This document shows positions 18,790-28,259 of a stretch of 64,000 bases of DNA, piece by piece; within the stretch, counting starts at the first letter, position 1; every line of letters begins with the position of its first letter. The notes below the pieces were generated by a model. That model saw only the letters and a list, made by a program, of their open reading frames with translations, did not search any database and was not told the DNA's origin. Made by a program: the position numbers and the translations under genes. The stretch comes from Eukaryota sp. TZLM1-RC (Eukaryota; Metamonada: BaSk clade). The stretch spans positions 682,001 to 746,000 of the forward strand of contig JAUPSS010000002.1 in NCBI GenBank assembly GCA_040285825.1. The letters run 5' to 3'.

Positions 18790-19424
18790 GAAATTTATCC
18801 AAATTTGAAACTAATACCCCCTTATTAGATGACATCAAAATGAAAAACACTCGTCTACAAGAAAAAAGGGAAGAAGCAGAGCGTCACCAAACATTAAATA
18901 CTCCGTCTTCAGTAGATAATACTAATTCGTGTTTTATAGTATTTAATATTGGTGACTACGTCTTACGTAAAACCAAGCAAAATAATAAATTGCATGGATC
19001 TTGGAATGGACCATTTTTAGTTATTGACCTTCCTTCCAAATCCACTTTATTATTGAAGAATCTTACTACTGGCACAGAATTAAAAGCTGCCAAGAAAGAT
19101 TGCAAAATCTATAACGCAGAAAATCCACAGGACATTGAATTCCTCAAGGCAGTCGCTGCAGGCGATTCCGAAAAACACGTTATAGAGAAAATCCTCTCAG
19201 AATACCACTCTGATTCAGGTAGTTTCTGTACTGTTCAGTGGTTTGGCGGTGAGACAACAGAAGAGCCACTCCATTCGGTTAAACATTCAGAAGCTTATAA
19301 GTTATTTAGTAAGGATAACAAGAAAATTGGAAAACGTACCACTAGTCGACGACAAAGTACCTCCAATGAGTCTACGCCTTCTAAGAGGCCTAGACGCAGT
19401 TATAGAATTAGGAAGAGGAGCTAA
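18741..19424 (+). CDS. Integrase C-terminal domain with chromodomain-like module
   Basis: Continues Pol in the -1 frame (ELMFGSSISPRTDPANIL). Includes an SH3-like GDYVLRKTKQNNKLHGSWNGPFLV block typical of integrase C-termini, then VIEKILSEYHSDSG..CTVQWFGGET, a divergent chromodomain-like segment, and a very basic tail (RRQS..KRPRRSYRIRKRS). Chromodomain-bearing integrases direct integration to specific chromatin. Confidence 0.85.
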   Translation: MFGSSISPRTDPANILGNLSKFETNTPLLDDIKMKNTRLQEKREEAERHQTLNTPSSVDNTNSCFIVFNIGDYVLRKTKQNNKLHGSWNGPFLVIDLPSKSTLLLKNLTTGTELKAAKKDCKIYNAENPQDIEFLKAVAAGDSEKHVIEKILSEYHSDSGSFCTVQWFGGETTEEPLHSVKHSEAYKLFSKDNKKIGKRTTSRRQSTSNESTPSKRPRRSYRIRKRS

Positions 19425-19553
19425 TTCTTAGTTTATATCGATTATTTATATTATATCGATTATATGTATTTATTATAGTTGTTTTGTTAATTGTATATAG
19501 TTTTTATTTCATATTCATATAAGCTGATTTATTTTGAAAAAGGGAAGAAGCAG

Positions 19554-19632
19554 TGTTGGCGCCCTAAGGCTTATATAATATGAATAGAAAATAAATCAGA
19601 CTTTTCTTTACTACAATAGACTTTAGGCAACA
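19554..19632 (+). repeat. 3' LTR (79 bp)
   Basis: Identical to the 5' LTR. Preceded by the polypurine tract GAAAAAGGGAAGAAG (19536-19550). Confidence 0.95.
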
Positions 19633-19636
19633 GTGA

Positions 19637-20790
19637 TCGAGTTGGACGGCTGTTTCATCAAAAATCAGTATCTTGGAACAATCTTGGTAGCTGCAACAAT
19701 TGACACAAACGGACAGACATTCCCTCTAGCGTTTGGAGTTGTTGATACTGAAAATACAGCAACTTGGTCGTGGTTTCATCTTCGCAACATATTTGTTATC
19801 TCATGTACTTCAATCATTTCTGATCGGCAAAAAGGTCTGATCAATGCAGTGGAGGCTGTACTTCCTGGATGTCCTCATGCATTCTGTGTAAAACATCTTG
19901 CTGATAATGCAACAGGTAAAGGATCAAAAAAAGCTAGGCCCTTTATTTTTCGACTAGCAAAAGCAAAAAATCTCAATGACTACAACGATATTCTAAAAGA
20001 AATGGCGATTGTCTCACAGACGGCAGCGGAATATATCGAGAAGACGGCAGATCCTCAACATTGGGTCGAGTCCATTTTTCCTGGAAACAAATGGGGACAT
20101 ACCACAAGTAACGTCGTGGAATCACTCAATGCTGCTATCAACGAAGCCAGAGAACAACCTATTGTTCAAATGTTTGATAGTATCAGAGCAATGCTTGGAA
20201 GATGGTTTGTATCAAGACGAAAAGAAGCAAGAGCAATGATTGAATTCCCTTTAGTTCCAAGAGCTGTTAAGATTCTTGAGGAGAGGTTGATGTTGTTGCG
20301 TGACTTAAGATCTATTGAAGTTGATGACGATGAGTTTGAGGTCATAGACAGTGGTAGAGTGTTCAACGTTGATATTGAGGAAAAGAGTTGTAGTTGCTGT
20401 GATGGGAAAGAAGGAATTCCATGTGCTCACTTGCTGATGTTTTTGACAAGGAACGGTTCAAGAGGAATTGAATACTGTGCACCACAGCACTCTTCTTTAT
20501 GGTATTTACGTGCCTACGAGGGGAGAATATTATCTGTTGATGATGTTACGTTGGAGAGTAACGTTGAATCTGATGAAAGAGCACCGGAAGTAAATGTTAG
20601 CGGACCTCCAATTGCCAAGCCGAGAGTGGGCAGACCCAAGAAAGTTCGTATGAGGAATGCAAGAGAGAAAAAATCAGGAAGTAAGCCCAGAAGATCTCAA
20701 ACTTCATTGGAGCCAGCTCAGAAACGCATTTATAAGCGTGGTTTATGTGGAATAGTAAACCATAACAAAAGAGGTTGTCCTAATCAATAG
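19637..20790 (+). pseudogene. MULE transposase, C-terminal part (DDE catalytic domain and SWIM finger)
   Basis: Continues the frame of 11847-12462. Catalytic motifs of the MULE family are visible: first Asp in IELDGCFIKNQYLG, second Asp in IISDRQKGL, the CVKHL block, and Glu in SNVVESLNAAI. A SWIM zinc finger CSCCDGKEGIPCAH (C-x-C...C-x-H) follows, then a basic tail with a VGRPKK AT-hook-like motif and a C-terminal knuckle-like GLCGIVNHNKRGC. All catalytic residues are kept. Inactive here only because of the nested retrotransposon. Confidence 0.95.
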
Positions 20791-20969
20791 TTTATTGTTT
20801 CATAAGAAGCAGTTGAATAGAGGTGTTCAATAAAGATGATTTTGATCAACCAACTTGAAAAGATTTGGGTCACGTCATATGTGGATTTTCATCACAGGTT
20901 CTGGATGATGTGGATTGTGAAAATTACTTTGAGAAATGTTTGTGGATTTTGATTAAAAATTGTGGTACG

Positions 20970-20990
20970 TGTGGATTTTGGTGTTGTCCC
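20970..20990 (-). repeat. MULE right terminal inverted repeat
   Basis: Partner of 11757-11777. Directly followed by the TTTGACCAA target duplication. Confidence 0.9.
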
Positions 20991-21248
20991 TTTGACCAAT
21001 TCTTCTCATAAGTAGTGTTGAGTAAACGCTATAGTCGACTAGACTAAACTATTGTTTGTTCTATTCAACTGCACTATCACCTCTTGTGTAAGGTAGGCCA
21101 CTAAGCTATCAACTATAGCTTTCTATAGGCCGACTACACTAGGCTATTTTATATAATACTAGCCTTGTTAGTAAAAACTGTTATGTGGTACAGAAATCTT
21201 TACTTAAATAAATAAATTAATCAAATACAATATCTAGTCCAAAGTAAG

Positions 21249-22880
21249 TTATTCGTCTAGGTTTTCAGGCAATACCTTCAACCACGACTTCAAACATGTA
21301 AGAGCTTGAATGTTATTGGGGTTTAATCTACATCGTTTATAAGAAACAATGTCTCCAGGGACCGAAAACAATCGCTCACAAAGCACCGAGGTCGCTTGTA
21401 TGCTCATACATTCATGCACCAACTGTCTGAAAACTGATCTGCTGGAGCTCAATTTCCACCAGTCAAGAGGATCCACATATTCGGACACAGATCCTTTTGA
21501 GAGATAATTGTGTAACTCGTTCGTAAAGTTGGATGAAAGCGTATCAGCAGAAGGGCTAAAGAACAATTTCTTAGATATAGGAGGCACTGCTAGTAATTTA
21601 GGTTTACGAGCAGCAACTATTGCCTGAAATCTCTTAGAAAAGCGTTGTTCTTGCATCAGCTCATGAAAAATCGTGTTTCTGAACCTGGATTCCCAAAGCA
21701 TAGTGACATAGACTTCAAAAGAATAGATGAATGGAATATATTCATCTATTTTAATTTAATAAATCGTTTAATTGGGATTCTTTTGTGACAATGAATCAAT
21801 CACAACCTGATGATAACAATGTAATGCACCAGATTTAATCAAACCAGCAGTTGGATGTTTTCTGCAAATATAAACTCACTACCCACATTAAATTGCTTCA
21901 AAAAACTCAGTAACACATGAAGTTCCTGATCTTCGTCATTTGTCAAAATGAATTCAGAATAGTCGTTGCGGGAGCGAAGCAAAATTGTGAAAACATTCTG
22001 AAGTTGAACATCTGTAGAGAACATTTTGTACGTGCTATTCCATCATGCTTTTACTTCGTGCTTATAAAGAGTTTCCTCTTCGGTAGTTGAAGTATTCTTT
22101 GTACACCAGTACTATATCTTGTTAGCTCAGCAAATTCTCGGACCTTGTGGGTAGCAGATTCAATAGACGACATTGCATTCTGCACAGCTAAATTTGAAAC
22201 TTGGCCGATGCACCGACACCCAGTATAATCAGCTTCATTTGCCATAAGCTCAACAGCACTCACAACGTTAGGACCATTGTCACTGGTTATAGCATGCACC
22301 TTTTCCATTAGTTCAAGGTTGTCACAATAGCATCCTTAATAGATAGAGTGGTATGTGGATATGGTAAACTCTTCACCTTGACAACAATATTAACTGGTGT
22401 GAAATCTTGTAATGGTAAGTAATTCACAAAAAGACTATGCTGTTACGAGAGGTACACAAGTCAAGTGTTTGAGATATTGTAGTTGCTGATTCTAGTAAAG
22501 ACTTGATTCTGACTTGATACGCTTTGAACATAAGGAAATCGATTTCGGATAGACCAACGAGATGGAAGTTTATATCCAGGGAATCGTAAATCAAAAAGTT
22601 TCGCTAATGTTTAGGATGCAAAGAACTGAAAAGGTAGGCTGTGCTCTACACACAACTGAAAAAGTAAATCATCCACAAGCTTTTAGAGATTTTTATCAAC
22701 AGATTTGCAGACAAAGAAACCTTTCTTTGGAACCTTTGTTGGGGAGGAAACCTTGTTGAGCCAGTTGGGTTGTACTTTGGTTAAGTGATTCTCCAGAGAT
22801 CTGACGTGATCTCCCTCAACCTTCCATGCACACCAACATCTCTCTCATCAGTTCATTCTATGTCTTTTATCACTTAACAA
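21249..22880 (-). pseudogene. hAT-family transposase, decayed
   Basis: Minus-strand remnants in order: a BED-finger-like block (CAWKVEGD...ENHL) near 22830-22740, a segment with LFDLRFPGYKLPSRW near 22600, TSDNGPNVVSAVELM and CIGQVSNLAVQNAM at 22308-22051, a middle piece at 22024-21839, and the C-terminal dimerisation region at 21701-21249 with YLS..DPLDWWKLSSSRSVF, SIQATSVLCERLFSVPGD and YKRCRLNPNNI. This is the standard hAT domain order. Several stops and frameshifts separate the pieces. I could not match terminal inverted repeats. Confidence 0.9.
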
Positions 22881-24066
22881 ATAAAGTTGAGTTTTTTATT
22901 TAATCTACACAAATTTCAACTAAAAGTGTAGTGCATCTTTTAGCAATATTCAATATTCCGATTGTTGCTTTCCATTGTTAAGTAAACCTTACAGGTGCAA
23001 TTTTGTTTTAATATTAATCTACAATAGTTTAAAAATCATGAGTTTCTGTTCAGACTTCATCACAATCTGAATGAACTTTAATACACATTTGACCCTGAAT
23101 ACAATTGAGGTGAGCGACGACATCACCGGTAGAGAGAATGATGTAGCGGACTAGGCCTTCTCGGGACCTCATGCGTTCATAGCGTTCATGAGGGAATCAA
23201 AAAATGTGGAAGAAAGTAGGGGTGTGGCAGATGTCAACCGCATTGAAGTGGACAAGGAAACCTACAAAACGTGGCAGCAAGAGCAGCTACATCAAGAGGT
23301 TGTCACAATGCCAGTTGAAGGCTTAAAAGTGCTCAACATAGGTCTACATAGGTCTACATAGGTTAACATAGGTGCTTTTTGTTGTTTCTTTTTGAAATTT
23401 GTAAAGGAAATAAAAATGCTCACTACTACAAAACTTTATTGATATAGTCATTCTCTCACAAAAGAAGGAAAATTGACTTATTTGTCAATAAAGACTATGT
23501 ATGACTTGTGAAACACTGTTTTGTTTTGTGAATATATTTTGTGAATTGTACCCTTGCTTGTTCATTACACATATAATACATGTAGACTGTTGAACACCAT
23601 CATTGTGTGTCTTTAGATTTCAATGATTGTAAGGATTTTGTTTAACTAGAGCTCAATTGCATCAGAATCTAAATCATATAGGTCGTTCTTGAGAATAAAG
23701 TTACTTCTTGTCCAAAATTTTCTTGTGATATTAATGTGAACAAGTAAGGCCCATACAATTTTACTATTGATATTCATCCAAATATGAGATCTCCAATTAG
23801 TAGGAAAAAAGTAAAGATGACTTTTAAATGATAACAGGTGATATTTACTTGTGTATATAAAACTCGCATTAAACTCATCTACAATGATCTTCGAGCACAG
23901 AAAAGAACAACCACTACAAAAGCAAACAAACAAATGGAGAACCAATGACGAGTATACGGATAATGATCAGATCACTGAACTAGAGTATAGATAAAAGGAT
24001 GGCCGAATCTACATTCTGTGAAATAAGCACATACATAAAGCCTTTTCCCTACCACAAAACAAATTG
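22881..24066. other. Spacer with short repeats and an unassigned open stretch
   Basis: AT-rich. A GC-richer stretch at about 23100-23330 gives a readable plus-strand run (KNVEESRGVADVNRIEVDKE, then TYKTWQQEQLHQEVVTMP) that looks like a fragment of a real protein, but I do not recognise it. A 10-bp tandem repeat follows at 23336-23375. Nothing else supported; the minus-strand frame 23646-23945 has no recognisable content. Confidence 0.4.
23336..23375 (+). repeat. Tandem repeat, 4 x 10 bp
   Basis: Units ACATAGGTCT, ACATAGGTCT, ACATAGGTTA, ACATAGGTGC. Confidence 0.85.
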
Positions 24067-24498
24067 ATTCATTGTATGGACAGCTGTGAAAAGAGAACAG
24101 CAACTGTGTTAACCAATCGTTGATTGTGTTCAAAGTAAGTATATCACTAATCAGTTTTACTCAATGGATCATTTCAGAAAATCGGACACAACCGTGGAAG
24201 GGTTAGCGTCAAAGTGAAAATTGCGGAGCACAACAATCTTTTGGGGAAAGACAATTTTCATTTCAATCAAATTTCCAATCAAATCTCTTTGGATGCAGTT
24301 CTATGTTTGTGGAGAGAGCTTTGAACTTGTGAATTTTCACCTGTCGTACGTTATCAGTGAATCGTCATGCAGAATAAATTTCGTTATTCTTCATCTCCTG
24401 AATTTATAGCAATGCTTTAAAATCCATAAATGCATTGTTCCAAATCCGAATTTCATTCATTCAGAAAATAAAAGCCTATTCTACTAACTCTCAGTAAA

Positions 24499-24937
24499 AT
24501 GGCAAGAACTAAACAAACTTCTCGTAAAACTACCTCCACCAAGACACCAAGAAAGCATTTGGCTTCCAAAGCTGCTCGCAAGGCCGCACCCACTACTGGT
24601 GGTATCAAGAAGCCTCATCGCTATCGTCCTGGTACCGTTGCCCTTCGTGAAATCAGAAAGTTCCAAAAGTCAACCGAACTCCTGATCCGTAAACTCCCAT
24701 TTCAACGTCTAGTGAGAGAGATTGCCCAAGAGTTTGGAAATGAAGTATGGTATCGATATTTGACTCTAATTTCAGTTAAGGTTTCAACAAAACGCTATTT
24801 CTGCTCTTCAAGAAGCTGCCGAAGCTTATCTTGTTGGTGTTTTTGAAGACACTAACCTGTGTGCAATCCATGCTAAAAGAGTCACAATTATGCCAAAGGA
24901 TATGGCCCTTGCCATGCGAATTCGTAATGACTTTTAG
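24499..24937 (+). CDS. H3: Histone H3 (divergent), two exons
   Basis: Core nucleosome histone. Exons 24499-24744 and 24776-24937, joined across a 31-bp GT-AG intron (24745-24775, GTATGG...CTAATTTCAG) give 135 residues, the family length. N-terminus [20 protein letters not shown]: Lys4, Lys9, Lys14, Lys23 and Lys27 are kept, but Ser10 is Thr, Gly12-Gly13 are Ser-Thr, Gln19 is His, and Ser28 is Ala ([10 protein letters not shown]). Fold region [37 protein letters not shown] is canonical; the loop normally DFKTD is EFGNE and the C-terminus is [11 protein letters not shown] instead of IQLARRIRGERA. The sequence is too conserved for a centromeric CenH3. Could be the major H3 of this species or a variant. 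Confidence 0.97.
24745..24775 (+). other. 31-bp spliceosomal intron in H3
   Basis: Starts GTATGG and ends CTAATTTCAG; removing it restores the H3 frame exactly (..EFGNE|LRFQQNA..). Same intron, same length, in the inverted copy. Confidence 0.95.
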
Positions 24938-25210
24938 AATAGTGTATATTCTTAGACCAATTTTTGTGTTTATAAACGCAAATGAAAACACTATACTTCT
25001 GAATCAAGAGATACTGATAAAGGTACAAGATCAACAAAATATGTATACAATAACAATTCAACTACTTACTTAGTACTTTATTCGAGTCCTTTTTATTTAA
25101 AAATTTAAAAACTGAAAAAAATTACAGAGAATAACCACTAAAATAAAGGGGTACACAAAGTACCCATTCCAAAATGCAAAATCGACACGACCAATGATGA
25201 TGTAAACAAA
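24938..25210. other. Intergenic between H3 and cyclophilin 3' ends
   Basis: AT-rich, convergent 3' ends. No feature recognised. Confidence 0.5.
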
Positions 25211-25750
25211 TTACTTGCATACACCACAGTTACTGACAACCAACCGATTTTCTGAAGAACCATCCAGTCCTTGAAGTTTTTCCAACCATATTAAATCAGA
25301 AAGACAGCGATCTGTAAGACGACCAAAAACGCAATGTCGACCATCAAGCCATTCACACTTTCCGAAAGTGATTATGAATTGTGAGTCATTTTTGTCAGGA
25401 CCCTGGTTGTATGTAGCTAGTAAACCTCGTTTATTGTGTGAGCTGGTAAGGTTTTCGTCATTCAAATACCCCGAAGGTTCCAGACAAAAGGACCCTGAGC
25501 CGTTGTTCCTTTGAATATCACCACAAATAGCGAAGTGCCCAGGAATAATTCGGAAAAAACGACAATTTCGGTAAGATTTGAACGAGCCATTGTGTTGAAC
25601 ACCTTTACAAAGACTGATGAAATGTGAAGTTAGTTTAGGACAATCACCTGTGAAGAGTTCGAATTCTAGACGAAGAGACTGTGGAAATGTTGTGTCAAGA
25701 TTGGTGGTATCAAGTGAAAGTTCTAGAAACACCTTGGAACAAGATTCCAT
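25211..25750 (-). CDS. Cyclophilin-type peptidyl-prolyl isomerase, divergent
   Basis: 179 aa, single exon, ATG at 25750. One cyclophilin domain, no signal peptide or extra domain. Family motifs: FELFTGDCPKLTSHFISLC, FFRIIPGHFAICGD (the catalytic Arg is R67, Phe at 73), NDSQFIITF, and WLDGRHCVFGRL with W134 (the cyclosporin-contacting Trp) and H139. The Gln that normally follows in FM.QGGD is Cys (C76), and the Phe at the end of SQFF is Ile, so catalysis may be weakened. Eukaryotes carry many cyclophilins acting as folding helpers or spliceosome components; which one this is cannot be told. Convergent with H3. Confidence 0.93.
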   Translation of the reverse strand: MESCSKVFLELSLDTTNLDTTFPQSLRLEFELFTGDCPKLTSHFISLCKGVQHNGSFKSYRNCRFFRIIPGHFAICGDIQRNNGSGSFCLEPSGYLNDENLTSSHNKRGLLATYNQGPDKNDSQFIITFGKCEWLDGRHCVFGRLTDRCLSDLIWLEKLQGLDGSSENRLVVSNCGVCK

Positions 25751-26419
25751 ACAAAGGATTTTTAGGGGTAAAGGGACTGAGTATTTTGAAGTAAAAGATT
25801 TATCTTCAAATCATCTCGTTTACAAATAAAATCTGTTTTAGATTCCTTTGAAAAGTCTATGTGTTTAATGATAATTAATTCAACGTTAAACAAATCTAAA
25901 TAATTCATTTCTAGTGTGTCCCGGCTGGACCTGAATTGTTCAATTAATGTGGGTTTAAATAGAATAGAATTCAGAGTTTGTGATGTTATTATTACATACA
26001 GAGTAGGTCATAATGAAGATCAAAATTATGTCATTGTCTTTAAATGTCAGAATTCCAAATTTTCCAAAATGGAACTCTCAGGGGTCAGCAGTGATGAAAT
26101 TTTCAATCACGTGATCCCTGCTGGTCAGTGGGTAGTTCATTATTTTCTTTCCTCACATCAACTAAACTTTCATTATTTCTGATGGCATTTTCTACCTGAT
26201 CTTGACTGAAATTTTCTAGTTGTTCAGAGTAATGAATCGTTTTCAATAATGTTGAACTCAAATGATACCAAATTCAAATTGTTAATGTTTGATGAATTTT
26301 TCTCCTTGGTTCTTCAACGTACTTCTGTTTAATGTTTTTGTTTGATTGTTACTGTTTCTGTTAATAATTCATATCATTTTACCAAAAGGAAAATAGTTTT
26401 GTAAACAAAAATCTTTTTT
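25751..26419. other. Intergenic with a short unassigned open frame
   Basis: Holds the cyclophilin promoter. An open frame at about 25916-26182 (+) starts with GTG, not ATG, right after a TTTCTAG that could be a splice acceptor, and reads RIEFRVCDVIITYRVG... with no family match. It may be a gene fragment or chance. Nothing else seen up to the LINE target duplication. Confidence 0.3.
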
Positions 26420-28259
26420 TTTCCGAAAAATATTTTTTTTTAAACTAGAATATTTTTATTCAACAACAAATATGAAATACACAATTAAAACTCCACATCC
26501 TCAAAACCTGCCTCCCCTACATCAAAACAATTAATTGCTAAAGATTCAGAAAATTTCCCAAAAGAAGATAGTGAATCAGAAATTAGTGTTACCATTCCCT
26601 TAAAAATAGAAAATACAATCCTGTTTTGCCAGTAAACACGATTGAAAATTCTTCCAGTTCTTTCCTTTACAACTACAACAAAATCCTCAAGGAAAGCCAT
26701 AGCAGCCTTACCTAGAGATCCAAGCAAAGAAAAAACAAATGGACATAAATTATATTGGGCATGAGAATTTTCATTAACCGAGGAAATGGGTTTCGCATAT
26801 TTAGCAATTTTATATTTTTCGCCTGCAAGAAGAGGATTATTTACATCCGAGTTAATGAAATGTTCGTTAGAGGAATTACAAGGGTCAATAGACATGGCGT
26901 CCAAAATAGTAAAACTACCATTTAAACCGGGAACAACTAGATCACCTCTAGTCAAACCCATAGAAGCTCTGTTGTAACGCGTACTATCAATATTGGGATC
27001 ATCAAGAATTAATTTTGATAACAGAGGTTCTAAAAAGGAATCTACACGATGTGATTTGCACATTACATAAATTTGGTCCCTGACGTTATTATGCACTTTG
27101 CTTCTATACGTAATGAAATGTTTACAGTTCAAAAGATGAGTAAACGAAAGAGGTTTACCACATTTACAAGTTAAATGATTGGGCAAATTGTTTGGCCACA
27201 AAAAACAACGAAAACGCATGTTTAAAAGCCATTCATTGTCTTTTAGCAAAAGTCCATAAACAGAGGGAACTTGAGTTACTAAAGCAGCAGCAGAACTATC
27301 ACGAATATCCTTTAAAAAATTACCGAAAGCGGGATTTTTAGTTTTGGCCAAGCCAAGTCTTACTTCATAATCCAAGCCTTCATATAATTTAACCAGATGG
27401 TGCTGAAGCTTTTTCAAGCAAAAACGTAAATTTGGAAGTGATCGAGTGGGAATTTCTTGAACGTTTTGAGGAAAACACTGAATCCAGATATCACTAGGCA
27501 AATTTTCTAATTCAAATTGCAGTTGATTCAAGTAAAAATTTGATTCACCATTGATCAGATGAACATCAAAAGGGAACCTTTGGAAAAATTCAAAAACAAA
27601 ATTTTTACCACCTCCCAAAAATGCTGCTTTACACAGAATCGAAGATTTGGTGAATCCAATACCACCCAAATCTGCTGAACAAAATACATGACTTCGAATT
27701 AAAGATTCATTTACTTCTAATAAAGAAGAAAAAAATTTGACTCGAAGTTTGTTAAAAGATCTGCAAAAATTGAGAGATACCGAAGGGGAGTTGACCTTAA
27801 AATATGAGTGAATTTTCCAGAATAACAAATTTTTAAAATAAAAAAATTTGATGTGTTTCTCAATGTCACATTCAGCGATAAAACTAAGATCCTTGTCAAA
27901 CTTCTCCAATAAATTGTTTAACTGGGAATAAATTTCATCCAAATTGCCAAGCCAACATCCAAGAAACTTAAAAGCTTGTTGGTCATAATTGATAAAAGGA
28001 ATCTGAGCTCCACCAATCATCAAAGATTGTTTTTCTCTACCAATCAAGAGACATTTAGATGGGTTCAAAGCTAAACCAATTTCTTTGTATTTCGCCGCAA
28101 TGTCTTCAGAAACCCTAGAAATGCTTTCAAAAGAACCAATAATAGAAATGTCATCCATATAGGCAACAATACGCAAATCAGGGAAATCTTGTTGTGTCAT
28201 TTTAATAATATTATGAATAGCCAAACAAAACAGCAAAAATAATAATTTCCGAAAAATAT
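26420..28259 (-). mobile_element. LINE-like retroelement with restriction-like endonuclease, 5' truncated, 14-bp target duplication
   Basis: Body 26434-28245 between perfect 14-bp direct repeats TTTCCGAAAAATAT (26420-26433 and 28246-28259). On the minus strand the 3' end has an AATAAA signal and an A-tail next to the first repeat; the 5' end is truncated inside the reverse transcriptase, just before the LLFCLAIH block. This is the outcome of target-primed reverse transcription. The insertion looks fairly recent because the duplication is exact and one long frame survives. Confidence 0.95.
26485..28245 (-). pseudogene. LINE reverse transcriptase (C-terminal part) with CCHC finger and endonuclease
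   Basis: One uninterrupted frame of about 583 residues, lacking the N-terminal half. Features in order: RT active-site box AYMDDISIIG (residues 25-34), LALNPSKCLLIG, FKFLGCWLG, thumb/linker helices, CCHC knuckle C357-C359-H367-C371 (CKCGKPLSFTHLLNC), and the restriction-like endonuclease with R430-G-D432 ... D446 (RGDLVVPGLNGSFTILDAMSID). This domain order belongs to R2-like (RLE) LINEs, where the endonuclease lies C-terminal to RT. No ATG starts it, since it is a truncated copy. Confidence 0.9.

Larger units (their letters stand above)
12459..19636 (+). mobile_element. Ty3/gypsy-type LTR retrotransposon, full length, recent insertion
   Basis: Element proper 12463-19632 (7170 bp), bounded by identical 79-bp LTRs (TGTTGG...CAACA) and the 4-bp duplication GTGA at 12459-12462 and 19633-19636. 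Internal order: small repeat-bearing ORF, Gag-like ORF, zinc knuckle and aspartic protease, reverse transcriptase, RNase H, integrase with chromodomain-like C-terminus, purine tract 19536-19553. The protease-RT-RNaseH-integrase order and integrase type place it with Ty3/gypsy. One nonsense codon and two single-base homopolymer shifts break the coding region, so this copy is probably not autonomous, unless these are sequencing errors. Confidence 0.95.
11748..20999 (+). mobile_element. MULE (Mutator-like) DNA transposon with 9-bp target duplications, interrupted by a Ty3/gypsy element
   Basis: Element proper 11757-20990. Terminal inverted repeats of 21 bp with one mismatch: 11757-11777 (GGGAAAACACCAAAATCCACA) and 20970-20990. 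They are flanked by a perfect 9-bp duplication TTTGACCAA at 11748-11756 and 20991-20999; 9 bp is the usual MULE target size. The subterminal zones carry repeated TGTGGATTTT/AAAATCCACA motifs (two on the left, about four on the right), probable transposase-binding sites. Removing the retrotransposon and its 4-bp duplication leaves about 2060 bp with one long frame. Apart from the insertion the element looks intact and young. Confidence 0.95.
24067..24937 (+). repeat. Arm 1 of a 0.87-kb inverted duplication containing histone H3
   Basis: The sequence from about 24067 to the H3 stop codon recurs in reverse complement at 39951-40824. Coding sequence and intron are practically identical; the upstream 430 bp carries scattered substitutions and small indels; similarity ends at the stop codon and fades upstream of GTCCATACAATGAAT. 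Confidence 0.9.

Noticed and set aside
21005-21060. GTGTTGAGTAAACGC as the hAT element's terminal inverted repeat
   Set aside because: It looks hAT-like, but I could not find its reverse complement on the other side of the transposase remnants.
23646-23945. 99-codon minus-strand frame
   Set aside because: No ATG context, no family features, low-complexity hydrophobic/aromatic content typical of AT-rich chance frames.
24776-24846. Unspliced H3 frame giving a 115-residue protein with a Cys-rich tail
   Set aside because: The tail is intron plus out-of-frame exon 2. Splicing 31 bp restores a standard-length H3.
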